Shown here piece by piece: positions 7,711 through 18,223 of a DNA stretch of 64,000 bases. This DNA is from Alteromonadaceae bacterium. Lineage in GTDB: Bacteria; Pseudomonadota; Gammaproteobacteria; Enterobacterales; Alteromonadaceae. Location: positions 24,752-88,751 of the forward strand of contig WKFJ01000049.1 of the NCBI GenBank assembly GCA_014872785.1, written 5' to 3'. Under the pieces are notes generated by a model. That model saw only the letters and a list, made by a program, of their open reading frames with translations, did no database searches and was not told the origin of the DNA. Made by a program: the position numbers and the translations under genes. Position 1 is the first letter of the stretch; each line of letters opens with the position of its first letter.

Positions 7711-10700
7711 ATGAACATCACAAGACAATCCATCAAAAATCCTGCGGCGGTGCTAGTTATTTTGGCGCTTATATTTGTTTTTGGTTTGATTGCCATGACC
7801 AAGCTTCCCATTCAATTGACGCCGGATATTGAACAGCCGCAAATCACTATTTCAACCGGTTGGCGTGCCGCCGCCCCTGAAGAAGTTGAATCAGTGATCA
7901 TCGAGCCGCAGGAAAATGTCGTTAAAAATACGCGTGGCGTAACTGACATTACCACCAGTATTCAAAGAGGGTTTGGCAATATCACATTGACCTTTGATGT
8001 TGGTACCGATATGCAAAGAGCCATGCTAGATGTGATCAATAACCTCAATCAAGCGCCCCCTTTACCATTAGATGTATTTGAGCCCGTGGTAGCCGCTGGT
8101 GGTGGCCGTGGCGGCCCTAATGCAGCTTCGTTACTCGTTCGTCCTGTTCCAGGAAGTGACCTTGAAGATTTAGCTAACCACCAAGATATCATCGAGGATG
8201 TAGTGCATCCTCGTCTTTCTCGTATTCCGGGCGTGGGGCAAGTTAACTTAAATAGCCAGCGTCCACGCGAGTTAAGAATCACTTTTGACCCCTATAAATT
8301 AGCAGCTCTGGGGATTCCAATTAATCAGATTTCAGGCACAGTGGCGCGCGCATCTGATGTCTCAGGCGGATTTGCCGATGTGGGACGCAGACAATATACG
8401 GTGCGATTTGCCGGTCAGTACACAACTGAAAACCTCGAAGACATGATTATTTCCTATAGTGGTGACCGACCTGTATTTTTAAAAGACGTCGCAGTCGTCG
8501 AAAACACCCTCGTAGACCGCTTTGGTTTTACCTTGAGAAATGGTGCTGCAGCATATTACATCACCCTAACACGCGGCAATGACGCTAACACCGTGGCTTT
8601 GTTGGATGACATTAACGCCGCGATTCAAGAGTTAAATGAAGGGGCACTTGCCGAAGTCGGCTTAATGATTGATTTGAGCTTTGACTCATCGGTGCACATT
8701 CGCAACGCCCTGACACTAGTCAAAAGCAATTTGGGATTGGGGGTATTGCTTGCGCTTGGCATTTTGTGGCTATTTTTGCGCGGATGGAAAGCGACATTGA
8801 TAATTGCCACTACTATTCCACTTTCCATCATGACTGCTTTTTTAGCTTTGAGTCTTTTGGATAGAAGCTTAAATGTTATCTCTTTAGCGGGTATCGCTTT
8901 TGCAGTGGGGTTGGTATTAGATGCAGCGATTATTGTGCAAGAAAATATTGTTCGGTTGCGCGCCGAAGGACTCGATGACAAAAAAGCCGTACTCAGAGGT
9001 GCGACTCAGGTCACAGGTGCGCTATTTGCTTCTACCGCGACGAGTGTTGCTATATTCCTGCCCATTTTGTTTATGAAGGGCATTGAGGGGCAATTGTTTT
9101 CCGACCTTGCGTTGACACTATCCGTAGCAGTGGTTGCCTCGTTGGTGTCAGCAATCACAATACTGCCCATTGCCAGTAAATACTTGTTAAACGATGCAAT
9201 AAAAGCCGACCCTCATGAACATTACTGGCAAAAGTTAACGGGATTGGTGATGAAGCTAACCGATGGTTCTGCACGTCGTATCGCTTGGATTGTGGGACTT
9301 ATTGGCGGCTCATTGTTGTTAACTTTTGCACTGATGCCAAAAACGGATTTTATGCCTAGAGCCCCTATCGACGGCTTCTTTTTCTCGTTGAATTTGCCGC
9401 CAGGGGGCAACATAAAGTTCCTTGACGAGGAAATGGCTGATCGATTCAAACAACGCATTGCACCTTATGCCAGTGGCGAAGCACAGCCGAAAGTAAAAAG
9501 TTATAACTTTTACAGCTATGGACCTAGTGCAACCGGCGGTTTTATCTACGCTGATGACCCAACCCGGGTCGAAGAATTAATGCAAGTTGTGCGTGAAGAA
9601 GTGCTCGCAGGACTGCCTGATACACAAGTGTTTTTATTTAGGGGTTCTATGATCAATGTTACTGGAGGTGGCAATGGCCGTTCGATCAATATTGACCTTC
9701 AAGGGCCTGACATGGATGCCTTAATGCAAGCTGCTCGCGTGGGGATTCAAAGTATTCAGCAAAACATGCAAAACACCAGTGCACAGCCAGTGCCAGCACT
9801 TGCAATGGCGGAGCCTGAATTACAGTTAATTCCCAATGACCGACGCATCACTCAAGCAGGTTTAAACCGCATGGACGTGGCTAATGCGGTGCGTGCTTTT
9901 ACAGACGGTTTGTTTGTATCTGAATATTTTGATGGCAACGATCGCATGAATGTGATTTTACGTGGTACAGAGTGGACTAATCCTGATGAGCTTGCAGCAC
10001 TGCCGCTGTATACACCTCGCTCTGGTATTCAAACGTTGTGAGAGCTTGCTCAAGTGACCCGTACTGTTGGGCCTAGCCAGCTTCGCAGAGTGGATGGTAA
10101 ACGCACTATTACCTTGATTGTTAGGCCGCCAGAAACATTGTCTTTAGAAGAGGCGATGACCCAGCTAGAAACCTTGGTTTTACCCGATTTGATGGCTGCA
10201 CTACCTGCAGAAGCGAGCATCAATATCAACGGTAATGCCAATCGCATGAAAGAAGCGATCGTCGATATGGCAAGCAACTTCGTATTGGCTTTACTGATTC
10301 TGTTTTTGTTGATGACCGCACTATTCAAGTCTGCAAAAGATAGTTTACTAGTGCTCACCGTAATGCCATTGGCGCTTGGTGGCGGTGTGATGGGACTGTG
10401 GGCTTTAAACCTGTTTGCCTTTCAGTCCTTGGATCTGCTCACCATGATTGGTTTTATCATTCTGCTGGGATTGGTTGTGAACAACGCTATCTTGCTTGTC
10501 GATCAAACTCGCTATGCAGAAAGGAAAGGGACGCCCCGACGAGAGGCGGTACAACAAGCCGTTCGCATTCGTGCACGTCCTGTTTATATGAGTACCTTAA
10601 CAAGTCTATTCGGTATGCTACCGCTAATGTTGATGCCAGGTGTAGGTTCTGAAATTTATCGCGGTTTAGCAACCGTGATTGTTGGAGGCATGGCCATCAG

Positions 10701-10809
10701 TGCGGTGTTTACCCTTGTTTTACTTCCCGCCATGCTGCGCATGGGAGAAGAAAAATCGCGCCAAGCAATCACACCCGACCTAACTGAATCCGTGTTGGCA
10801 CAGGAGTAA
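7711..10809 (+). pseudogene. RND efflux transporter (HAE1-type), interrupted by an in-frame TGA
   Basis: Read across one stop, this is a full-length inner-membrane RND pump of about 1,032 codons. It has TM1 at about residues 12-30, a first periplasmic domain, a TM2-6 bundle containing GLVLDAAIIVQEN (the TM4 proton-relay region, with Asp-Ala where AcrB has Asp-Asp), a second periplasmic domain, and a C-terminal TM8-12 bundle. A TGA at 10039-10041 (codon 777) falls inside the second periplasmic domain, and the same frame continues with clear RND sequence (ELAQVTRTVGPSQLRRVDG). Homologues typically have Gly here, so GGA to TGA is the simplest explanation. The ATG at 7711 is preferred over an upstream GTG at 7684. 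The truncated product would lack TM8-12. Confidence 0.85.
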
Positions 10810-10815
10810 TTTATA

Positions 10816-11907
10816 GTGAAACATAACTCATCATTACATACGTTTTTAAAACCTGCCTGCATAATGTTGGCAGCAGCTTTGGTTGTTTCGACTCCTGCGT
10901 TAGGTCAGCAAGCCGGCGCCCCTGCGAAACCTGTACAAGTCACTAATGTAGAGCAAACCATGTTTACCCCAACAGTGGATATTGTTGGTAGCATCTATAG
11001 CCGTAACAACGTCAAGTTAACAGCTGGCGTCGGTGGGCGACTGGACTACGTTGCAGAACCTGGCACCTTTTTAGTGAAGGGGCAGGAGGTTGCCAGAATT
11101 GACCAACTACCATTGCAACTGCAGCAGGCTGAACAACAGGCAAACATCAAACGCGCTAAGATAAATCTACAATTTCTAAATCGTGAACTTGCTCGCCTGA
11201 AGGAATTAAGAGAAAGCAACAGTGCATCTGCATTTCAATTAGACCAAACGCAATCACAATATGCCCTTGCACAAGCGGATTTAGAAATTGCTCAGGTGAG
11301 GTTGCGCCAAATTAATGATCAATTAAGTCGCGCCGTAGTCAAAGCGCCATTTGATGGGGTTATTACGGAGCGCGTGCGCGAAGCAGGTGGTGACGTTAAT
11401 CGAAGTGATGTTTTGGTCAATATGCTAGACACTGAAAATCTAGAAGGGCGTATTTTTGTGCCCGTAAAATATTTGCCATTTATTCGCACCAGCAAAGAGG
11501 TGTTAATCACCGCAGAGAATCAACAGCTAAATGCGAAGATAAAAGCGATTATCCCGGCAGCGGACTTGCAATCACAATCATTTGAATTGCGGGTCAGTTT
11601 ACCTCAAGGAGCCAATGAGACCTGGACAAGCGGTCAGCTAATACGCGCAACGGTTCCAGTGAAGAATCCCCAGCAAACTCTCACGGTACATCGTGATGCA
11701 TTGATTTTGCGAAGCGACGGTACTTACGTAGTCGTCATTGATGATGAAAATAAATCACACAGGCACCTCGTTGAAGTGGGCGAAGGCTTAGCGGACAAAG
11801 TAAGCATTATGAGTGTTGACATCAAACCAGGGGATAAGGTGGCTACGCGCGGTGCTGAACGCCTGCAAGAAGGTCAGGTGGTAACAATAGCGACGCCGAA
11901 CGCTTAA
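10816..11907 (+). CDS. RND efflux periplasmic adaptor subunit (membrane fusion protein)
   Basis: This is a 363-residue exported protein with a signal peptide ending near ALGQQ-AGAP. A lipoyl-like half (about 60-95) is followed by a coiled-coil hairpin (about 95-165, rich in Gln, Leu and Ala), the second lipoyl half VVKAPFDGVITERVREAGG, a beta-barrel, and a membrane-proximal domain. The GTG start at 10816 has CAGGAG at 10801-10806 overlapping the end of the pump gene, so expression depends on the same transcript. It should bridge the RND pump and an outer-membrane channel, for which no gene is present here. It is intact although the pump gene is interrupted. Confidence 0.88.
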   Translation: MKHNSSLHTFLKPACIMLAAALVVSTPALGQQAGAPAKPVQVTNVEQTMFTPTVDIVGSIYSRNNVKLTAGVGGRLDYVAEPGTFLVKGQEVARIDQLPLQLQQAEQQANIKRAKINLQFLNRELARLKELRESNSASAFQLDQTQSQYALAQADLEIAQVRLRQINDQLSRAVVKAPFDGVITERVREAGGDVNRSDVLVNMLDTENLEGRIFVPVKYLPFIRTSKEVLITAENQQLNAKIKAIIPAADLQSQSFELRVSLPQGANETWTSGQLIRATVPVKNPQQTLTVHRDALILRSDGTYVVVIDDENKSHRHLVEVGEGLADKVSIMSVDIKPGDKVATRGAERLQEGQVVTIATPNA

Positions 11908-11921
11908 TCGAATCATTAAGA

Positions 11922-11947
11922 CTCTAGCGCTTGCAGCGGCGCTAGAG
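11922..11947. terminator. Inverted repeat, probable bidirectional terminator
   Basis: A perfect 9-bp stem, CTCTAGCGC (11922-11930) and GCGCTAGAG (11939-11947), with an 8-base loop, sits between the convergent adaptor and chrA genes and overlaps the last bases of chrA. The following T-tract is weak on both strands. Confidence 0.55.
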
Positions 11948-13108
11948 CATTTGTAGCAGCCAACCTAATCCTGCCATCAAAACAACTAACGCCAACAATG
12001 GTATCTTGTATATTCGCAATAAACTAAAGCCCAAAATAGCGGCGGCGATATCCTTGGCGTCTGAAACCGCACTAACAAATACGGGTTGATAAAGTGCAGC
12101 AATCAATAAACCCACCACAGCGGCATTGATCCCCATTGCCACTTTTTTCGCAGCCGTATTTTGAGAGAGGTTTTGCCACGCAGGAGCCAAAGCCATTACC
12201 AGCAAAAATCCAGGGAGAAAAATCGCAATAGTCGCAACTGCGGCACCCAAAATTGGTGTATTCGGTAGAAGCTCTGCGCCAAGGTAGGTCGAAAAGGTAA
12301 ACATTGGGCCAGGTATAGCTTGCGCGACAGCATACCCAGTTAAGAACTGATCAGGCGTTAAGGCCGTTGCGACGGTTTCTTGCAGCAGAGGTAACACCAC
12401 ATGGCCACCACCAAACACCAAACTGCCCGCTGCAAAAAACTGGTTAAATATGGCAAATACGGGTGTTTCTTCTATCACATTGGGTAAAACGACTAGGAGT
12501 AGGAGGAAAATTCCCAGCGGTAACCATGATAGATTGATGGAAGAGGACGTTGTCCGATCAGATTGCTCGCTAGGTATCAGCAGATAGGCAATGCCAGCGG
12601 CGACTAAGATCACTAGGATCTGTGTCCAGGCTGAGGGGTAAACTAATAATATCAAAGCGGCTGCTACAGCAATTGAAGACGTTGTTTTGCTATGGCAGAA
12701 GTTTTTATACATAGTCATGACTGCATCCAGTACAACGACCAACGCTAATAGTTTTAGACCGTGAATGACGGCGTCAACATGAGGATTTTCACTATTTCCT
12801 ATTCCGGTGAATACCAGTAAGAGCAACAGTAAAAACGAGGGCAGTGTAAAGGCTATGAATGCGCTTATACCGCCCGGGAGTCCAGCCCTGCGCATGCCAA
12901 TTGCAAAACCCATTTGGCTTGAGCCTGGACCGGGTAAAAACTGAGTTAAAGCCAGCAATTGGGCAAACTCTTCTGATGTTAACCAACGTAGTTTCTGGGT
13001 AAAAGTAACTTGAAATAAAGCAATATGAGCGGCCGGGCCGCCGAACCCAATGCAGCCTAAAATCAAAAAACGCCAGAATATCTCTAATATCAATTTAATT
13101 TTGTGCAC
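11942..13108 (-). CDS. chrA: ChrA-family chromate/anion transporter
   Basis: The product is a 388-residue integral membrane protein with two tandem CHR domains. The first has the hallmark GFGGPAAHIALFQ (about residues 20-32) and LTQFLPGPGSSQMGFAIG (about 55-72). The second repeats this as VFGGGHVVLPLLQE and AVAQAIPGPMFTFSTYLG. Long-form ChrA proteins export chromate using the proton gradient; many ChrA homologues in non-contaminated habitats have untested substrates. It appears to be a single gene, with the solute-binding protein gene just upstream on the same strand (12 bp gap between that gene's end and this start), so the two may be co-transcribed. Confidence 0.88.
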   Translation of the reverse strand: MHKIKLILEIFWRFLILGCIGFGGPAAHIALFQVTFTQKLRWLTSEEFAQLLALTQFLPGPGSSQMGFAIGMRRAGLPGGISAFIAFTLPSFLLLLLLVFTGIGNSENPHVDAVIHGLKLLALVVVLDAVMTMYKNFCHSKTTSSIAVAAALILLVYPSAWTQILVILVAAGIAYLLIPSEQSDRTTSSSINLSWLPLGIFLLLLVVLPNVIEETPVFAIFNQFFAAGSLVFGGGHVVLPLLQETVATALTPDQFLTGYAVAQAIPGPMFTFSTYLGAELLPNTPILGAAVATIAIFLPGFLLVMALAPAWQNLSQNTAAKKVAMGINAAVVGLLIAALYQPVFVSAVSDAKDIAAAILGFSLLRIYKIPLLALVVLMAGLGWLLQML

Positions 13109-13120
13109 GGAGCTCTCAAG

Positions 13121-13921
13121 CTATCGCCCTATAATCCATCTGCGTCTAAGTGCTTCTATTTTACCTTGATTTTGTAAGCTCTGAAGTGCTTTTTCCAGCG
13201 CCGCTTTTGACTGGATATATTCACTTTTCTTGCTAATGGCTGAATAGGATTGCATTTGTGTACTGGGCTGGTAATTCGATTGCTTTATCGCTTTAATCCA
13301 TTGCGGTTTGTCAAAGTCGACAAAGAGTTCGTTAAACCCTGCAAGCGCATCAATGCGCCTGCTAGTCAGAAGTTTCAGGCCTATCTCGATGTTTTTTACA
13401 TCCACTTTTATCAGGTCTTCGGTATTTGCAAATTCGGGAAAATACACTGTACTGCCAAGATAACCCACAACCATTTCTTGTTGCACCATATCTTCGAACT
13501 CATTGATTTCTCTGTCATCATCAAACCGTTGGTAGAAAACAGTGGAAAAATTACCTCTGAGGTATGGAGGCTCTAGGAAGTCTACAAATGCTTCTCTTTC
13601 TGGCGACCTCAATAAGGCATGTACAAGATCAATTTGGCCTTTTTTAAGCGAGTCGATACAACCTTTCCATGTGCACTCTACAAACTCAACATCAGTACCC
13701 AATTCTTTTGCAATGGCCATCGTTAGGTCAAATTCGAAGCCCGAATATCGCTCATGTTCTGGATCTTCTGAAATAATCATGTAGGGAGGTAAATGATTGG
13801 CGGTGATGCGCAACGCGTTTTTTGCTACCGCATGTGAGCTTGCCGCGAGCATTACTCCTAGTATCGTTAGACTCTTTATTCCATAGCGCAGTAATTGTTG
13901 TAAGTTCATCTTGTTAATCAT
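13121..13921 (-). CDS. Orphan family 3 extracellular solute-binding protein
   Basis: With the start at the ATG at 13921 (or 13909) the product is about 266 residues: a signal peptide ending near SHAVA-KNAL and one SBP_bac_3 domain (RITANHLPPYMI, YSGFEFDLTMAIAKELGTDVEF, GQIDLVHALLRSPERE). The frame stays open upstream to 14146, but that extension is translated from the repeat element described at 13993-14259 and precedes the signal peptide, so I exclude it. No ABC permease or ATPase genes are nearby, so it may bind an amino acid or organic acid for sensing or act in periplasmic scavenging. No strong ribosome site is seen before either ATG. Confidence 0.78.
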   Translation of the reverse strand: MINKMNLQQLLRYGIKSLTILGVMLAASSHAVAKNALRITANHLPPYMIISEDPEHERYSGFEFDLTMAIAKELGTDVEFVECTWKGCIDSLKKGQIDLVHALLRSPEREAFVDFLEPPYLRGNFSTVFYQRFDDDREINEFEDMVQQEMVVGYLGSTVYFPEFANTEDLIKVDVKNIEIGLKLLTSRRIDALAGFNELFVDFDKPQWIKAIKQSNYQPSTQMQSYSAISKKSEYIQSKAALEKALQSLQNQGKIEALRRRWIIGR

Positions 13922-13992
13922 GTTTGACTGAGTCGCGCGGATTTGTCTCTCTTGGTAAAAATAAGTCCGTCTAGATTGTAGACCATTGTATC

Positions 13993-14259
13993 TAGAGCCT
14001 GCTGATCTTTTTTTATTATTTTTCAGCAGTTTGTTTGGCATTTTTATAAGGAAGAATCTTTGTAGTGTAGTTGCTCTGCATAAAAAGGCGATAACGCAGT
14101 AAAAATGCCAAACAAGCGCTGCCCAAAGGTTTCTTCCTGAGCGCATCTTGTGCTTTGTTGTTGCTTTGTGACTTAGCCCTCTATGCCTGCAAAGTAATGC
14201 GGCAATCAGAAAGCGCTCGGATTGAAAAAAACTTATACCGCACAGACCAACAGGCTCTA
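13993..14259. mobile_element. MITE-like repeat element, copy A
   Basis: The element is bounded by imperfect terminal inverted repeats, AGAGCCTGCTGATCT at 13994-14008 and AGACCAACAGGCTCT at 14244-14258 (13 of 15 positions pair). About 200 bp of it (14059-14258) matches the sequence at 63801-64000 in inverted orientation, with about 24 differences and no gaps by eye. Inside is a perfect 15-bp inverted repeat, TTGTTTGGCATTTTT (14031-14045) and its complement (14101-14115). It has no transposase gene. A possible CTAG/CTAA flank is ambiguous as a target duplication. It lies between the solute-binding protein gene and phhB. Confidence 0.7.
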
Positions 14260-14355
14260 ATATCCTCTACTTGCCTTTTTACGCTAGCACATTAAACGGC
14301 AGCGGAATATCATACCTACATTGTTTCGGAAATGTTTTCAAAGGAGATCACCCTG

Positions 14356-14649
14356 ATGGAAAAAATGACAAACCCTCAAATTCAAGCTGCTCTGGTGGTG
14401 TTGAACAATGGAAAATTAAATGCATGGACTTCTAAACAAGAGAAGCTTTGTAAATCCTTTGTGTTCACTGATTTTGCTGAGGCGTTCTCGTGGATGACTC
14501 GCGTTGCTATTGAGGCTGAGAAAATGAATCATCATCCCGAATGGTTTAATGTTTACAACAGAGTCGAAGTCGAGCTAACTACTCACGATGCGGGTGGTGT
14601 GACCGATCTAGATTTTACCCTTGCCGAGAAAATGGAAGCTTACTGTTAG
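14356..14649 (+). CDS. phhB: Pterin-4a-carbinolamine dehydratase
   Basis: This is a 97-residue protein with the family signature [16 protein letters not shown], followed by the downstream Asp in VTDLDF. The enzyme dehydrates 4a-hydroxytetrahydrobiopterin and so recycles the pterin cofactor of phenylalanine hydroxylase. The ATG at 14356 is chosen because AAGGAG at 14341-14346 lies 9 bases upstream; an earlier ATG at 14332 precedes that site. No phhA is in the window. It converges with the HD-GYP gene 6 bases downstream. Family identity is clear, but whether it serves PhhA or another pterin enzyme here is not shown. Confidence 0.9.
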   Translation: MEKMTNPQIQAALVVLNNGKLNAWTSKQEKLCKSFVFTDFAEAFSWMTRVAIEAEKMNHHPEWFNVYNRVEVELTTHDAGGVTDLDFTLAEKMEAYC

Positions 14650-14655
14650 AGGGAA

Positions 14656-15726
14656 TTATGGGGCATCTGAAATTGGGTTATCCAATTGATACATCTCTTT
14701 TTCTTCCCATTCTTCTTTGACTTTCAAAATAGCTATCTGATTGTCAAAAAAGCAATCTAGCAATTGTGGGTCAAAGTGGCTGCCTCTGCCTTTTTTCATC
14801 TCATCAAATGCCTTAGCAATAGGCCATGCTTCCTTGTAGGGGCGTTTCATTGTTAAGGCGTCGAACACATCAGCAATAGCGACAATTCTGGCACTTTCCG
14901 GAATATTTCTACCTTGAATGGCGTTCGGGTAGCCATTGCCATCCCACTTTTCGTGATGATTAAGAGCAATGTCAGCGGCCATCTGAAACAGTGGCGTTCG
15001 ACTTTTACTCAATATGTCGTATCCAATCTGTGCATGGGTTTTCATGATTATCCACTCATCAGCGTCGAGTTTTCCCGGCTTTTTCAGTATGGAGTCGGGA
15101 ATGCCAATTTTCCCTGTATCATGCATAGGCGCAGCGTACTCCAGTTGCTTTGCCTTACTCACTTTCCAACCGAAACGTCGGGCAATCTCTGCTGAGTAAG
15201 CCGCCATACGCCAAATATGTAAGCCGGTGTCAGTATCATTGTAATGGCCTGCTTCACCTAACATGTGTATCGCTGCCCGTTGACTTTCCGCAAGGTCATT
15301 CGTTCGCTGTAAAAGTTGTGATTGAAACGCTCGGTTCTGGTCATACAGGGACAGGTGAGTTGCAACACGCGCAAGCACGATAGGCCCTGAAACAGGTTTG
15401 GTAAGATAGTCGACAGCGCCTACATCAAAGCCTTTTTTCTCGTCGATAATTTCGGTTTTTGCGGTTACAAAAATAACGGGAATGGCATGTGTATCGGGAT
15501 TCGCTTTGAGCTTTTTGCAGGTTTCATAACCGTCCATCTCCGGCATCATCACGTCCAATAAAATCAAATCGGGTTTGATTTTTTTGGCCACTTCTAATGC
15601 TTGTACACCGTTGGTTGCCATAGAAATCTGGTAGCGTCCTTTGAGGATTTGTCGCAGTAGTTGCAGGTTGTTGGGTTCATCGTCAACTACTAAAATACGC
15701 CATTTGACCTCATCTAATTCACTCAT
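14656..15726 (-). CDS. Response regulator with HD-GYP phosphodiesterase domain
   Basis: The protein is 356 residues. The N-terminal receiver (about 8-125) contains VVDDEPNN, the phospho-acceptor Asp in [15 protein letters not shown] and the Lys in DYLTKPVSG. The C-terminal HD-GYP domain (about 150-345) has [11 protein letters not shown], the metal-binding [13 protein letters not shown], and [16 protein letters not shown] domains hydrolyse cyclic di-GMP, and both signature motifs are intact. Its start overlaps the end of the hybrid kinase gene by 8 bases, so the kinase is the likely phosphodonor. It would link that kinase's signal to cyclic di-GMP level in the cytoplasm. Confidence 0.92.
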   Translation of the reverse strand: MSELDEVKWRILVVDDEPNNLQLLRQILKGRYQISMATNGVQALEVAKKIKPDLILLDVMMPEMDGYETCKKLKANPDTHAIPVIFVTAKTEIIDEKKGFDVGAVDYLTKPVSGPIVLARVATHLSLYDQNRAFQSQLLQRTNDLAESQRAAIHMLGEAGHYNDTDTGLHIWRMAAYSAEIARRFGWKVSKAKQLEYAAPMHDTGKIGIPDSILKKPGKLDADEWIIMKTHAQIGYDILSKSRTPLFQMAADIALNHHEKWDGNGYPNAIQGRNIPESARIVAIADVFDALTMKRPYKEAWPIAKAFDEMKKGRGSHFDPQLLDCFFDNQIAILKVKEEWEEKEMYQLDNPISDAP

Positions 15727-18214
15727 GCTCTGCGTCCTTTATCTTTTGTAACAGTTCACTTGCCAATGCACTTGCACCTTCAAAGGCGAAGCTTTGCAAC
15801 TCGCGGTTAATATCAGCCAGTTTAGAAGCGTGCAGCGCTCCTTTTAGCTGATTAAACGCAGTTTCTGCTTCGTCGGGGTCATAGTTGGCACAAGCGGTAA
15901 TGAAATGTTCAAGTGATTTTACTGCTTCTTCTTGATTTTCCCATTCTGACTTATTGACGACATCGGCGTTAGCGTAACTGGGTAAACGGTCAATTGCCTG
16001 TAATGTGTCTTTGAGAATAACGCTCAGCTTTTGACTCAACTCTATGGCCGTATGCCGTTTAAACGGTTGCAGGCTGCGTTCTGCAGCGTCGCAACCTTGT
16101 TGCAATCTCTTTAGTGATAGATTCGCCGCGGTTCCTTTGACTCGATGTAATAACGCTAGTATCTGGGATTCGTCGGCGTCCTTGCTCGCTTGCTGAAGCT
16201 CATCACAGAAGGTTGTATTCTTATCAGAGAAGTTATGCAACGCCTTGTAGAGCTCATTTTCATCTTGCCAGAGTGCCATGGCTGAGGGGAAATCCACGAG
16301 GGGGAGTGAAGTCATGTGGTGTTTTGCGGACGTGGCGCCAAGTAGGTTTTGATCCGCAATATCGTGATACTGCGCGATAGCGGCAAATAGTTTATTAAAA
16401 TCAATGGGCTTGGTGACTACATCATCAAACTGGTTCTGTTTTATACGTTCAATTTCTTCTTTCATGGCATGAGCTGTCATCGCAATAATAGGAACACTAC
16501 GGTTGTGCTCATTTTGAGCTCGAATGATTTTAACTGCTGCATAGCCATCCATTTCCGGCATTTGCAAATCCATCAATATCAAGTCGAAGTTTTCTTTCTC
16601 TGTCAGTTGAGTCGCTTCAATGCCATTATTGGCGGAGAGTACTTCGTGGCCTGCTTTTTCCAAGCGTATTTTTGCTAGTGTGATGTTGTCAATCACATCG
16701 TCTACAACCAACAACTTTAATTTTTGAGGCTTGCGATCCGGAGCTTGCAAGCTCCGTTGTGAGATGATGGCGTTAGTAGGTGTCAGATGAATAGTGAAGT
16801 AAAAAGTACTACCAACATTGACCTTACTTTGAATGTTTAGCTTACCCCCCATTAATTCAACTAACTCCGAAGCAATGGTTGTGCCCAGTCCAGTACCGCC
16901 AAACTCTCTAGTGGTAGAGGCATCTACCTGGGTAAATGGCTCTAATATCTGGGCGATTTTGTCTTCGGCGATCCCGATGCCCGTGTCTTTAATGGCGAAC
17001 GTATAGCGATTGTTATGTTGTGGGGTAATGGCTAACAACACTTTACCTTCCAAAGTGAATTTGATGGCATTACCAATGAGGTTTAGCAGTATTTGCCTAA
17101 GTCGATATTGATCCCCTAGGTAGGCTTCAGCGAGCGAGTCGGGCTTTTGCAGTTCTAATCGCAACTTTTTCTCTCGAGCCTTGATATCCATAGTGTCTCT
17201 AATCTCACTAAGCAAAGCCGATAAGTCGAATGGACTTATCTCCAGCTCTAATTTGCCACTCTCAATTTTGCTGACATCCAAAATATCGCTGATAAGTTGT
17301 AGTAAGAATCTTGCGGAATTATGAGCGACTTGTAGATGTCGTTTGGTTTCCTTACCTAGCTCTGGATCTTCTATCGCCAGCTCTAAAAATCCGATTATCG
17401 AATTCATTGGCGTACGTATTTCATGGCTCATGGTTGCCAAAAAGTTACTTTTAGCTTGCGTAGCCTGTTCTGCTTCTTCTTTGGCACGCTCGAGCTTTCG
17501 TTGCACTTCCTCCATGTCGGTACGCAAGCCTCTTTCTACCAAGATTGCTTGGTTCACTCTGTCTAACATGGCGTTGAAGCCTTTTACCAGCTCGCCAATT
17601 TCATTGTCCTTTAGTTGTGAAGGAAGGCTTAATCTAGCTTCATCTCCTGGCTTAATAGTGCCAAGTTGCTGTACAACATTTACCAGTGGTCGTGAAATTA
17701 GGTATTTAATGATTTGTGCAGCCATCAAACAGGCTGAGAAAATGACAATAAAGAGGCCTATTATCATGCTCATTGCTGAGTCTGCGGCATCTCTACGTAC
17801 CCAATCTGCACTTGGCATGACTTCGAGCTTACCCATAATCTGACTGTCGTCGAAGGGGTTAAATAGGTTTAGCCGAACCGCTTGTTCGCCTTTTTTACTG
17901 TTTGGGTTCTGTCCGGTGAGCAGCATACTTTCGACCGCTTCATCGGCAAAACCCTCCAAGCGAACCGAATGCACGACATCATTACTCAACAAACCATTAA
18001 TGGCATCTTGCCCAACAGTTTCATCGCGGGCAAACACCGCTGTCGCGGCACTTGCGCTTACAGTCGACATTAGATTATTGGTGAGGTTATAGCTTTCTTC
18101 ATGAGCCTGACTTTGTGCCATAAAAAAGACAACGCCAGAAAACACCACGGATAAGAATAGAGCGCAACTAGCCATGATGAGAAAAATATACTGATTGAGC
18201 TGCTTCAATTGCAT
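15719..18214 (-). CDS. Hybrid sensor histidine kinase (HAMP-HisKA-HATPase-REC-HPt)
   Basis: This is an 831-residue membrane kinase. TM1 (about 11-33) and TM2 (about 145-167) enclose a small periplasmic sensor, followed by HAMP, a coiled coil, HisKA with His in [17 protein letters not shown], HATPase with DTGIGIAED and [14 protein letters not shown], and a receiver with Asp in [17 protein letters not shown]-terminal HPt domain has its His in [14 protein letters not shown]. It starts 9 bp after the PstS-like gene and overlaps the HD-GYP regulator, so it sits in a porin, PstS-like, kinase, HD-GYP operon. The HPt could pass phosphate to the HD-GYP receiver. Confidence 0.92.
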   Translation of the reverse strand: MQLKQLNQYIFLIMASCALFLSVVFSGVVFFMAQSQAHEESYNLTNNLMSTVSASAATAVFARDETVGQDAINGLLSNDVVHSVRLEGFADEAVESMLLTGQNPNSKKGEQAVRLNLFNPFDDSQIMGKLEVMPSADWVRRDAADSAMSMIIGLFIVIFSACLMAAQIIKYLISRPLVNVVQQLGTIKPGDEARLSLPSQLKDNEIGELVKGFNAMLDRVNQAILVERGLRTDMEEVQRKLERAKEEAEQATQAKSNFLATMSHEIRTPMNSIIGFLELAIEDPELGKETKRHLQVAHNSARFLLQLISDILDVSKIESGKLELEISPFDLSALLSEIRDTMDIKAREKKLRLELQKPDSLAEAYLGDQYRLRQILLNLIGNAIKFTLEGKVLLAITPQHNNRYTFAIKDTGIGIAEDKIAQILEPFTQVDASTTREFGGTGLGTTIASELVELMGGKLNIQSKVNVGSTFYFTIHLTPTNAIISQRSLQAPDRKPQKLKLLVVDDVIDNITLAKIRLEKAGHEVLSANNGIEATQLTEKENFDLILMDLQMPEMDGYAAVKIIRAQNEHNRSVPIIAMTAHAMKEEIERIKQNQFDDVVTKPIDFNKLFAAIAQYHDIADQNLLGATSAKHHMTSLPLVDFPSAMALWQDENELYKALHNFSDKNTTFCDELQQASKDADESQILALLHRVKGTAANLSLKRLQQGCDAAERSLQPFKRHTAIELSQKLSVILKDTLQAIDRLPSYANADVVNKSEWENQEEAVKSLEHFITACANYDPDEAETAFNQLKGALHASKLADINRELQSFAFEGASALASELLQKIKDAEHE

Positions 18215-18223
18215 AGCGGCGAC

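Noticed and set aside
10039..10041. Selenocysteine or programmed readthrough at the TGA
   Set aside because: RND pumps have no selenocysteine at this place, the aligned residue in the family is Gly, and no SECIS-like hairpin is apparent directly after the TGA.
10054..10809. A separate gene starting at GTG 10054 after the pump gene's stop
   Set aside because: It is in the same frame as the upstream part and covers the C-terminal portion of one RND protein, including half a periplasmic domain, so it is a fragment and not an independent gene.
13922..14146. N-terminal extension of the solute-binding protein
   Set aside because: It precedes a complete signal peptide and is translated from the repeat element.
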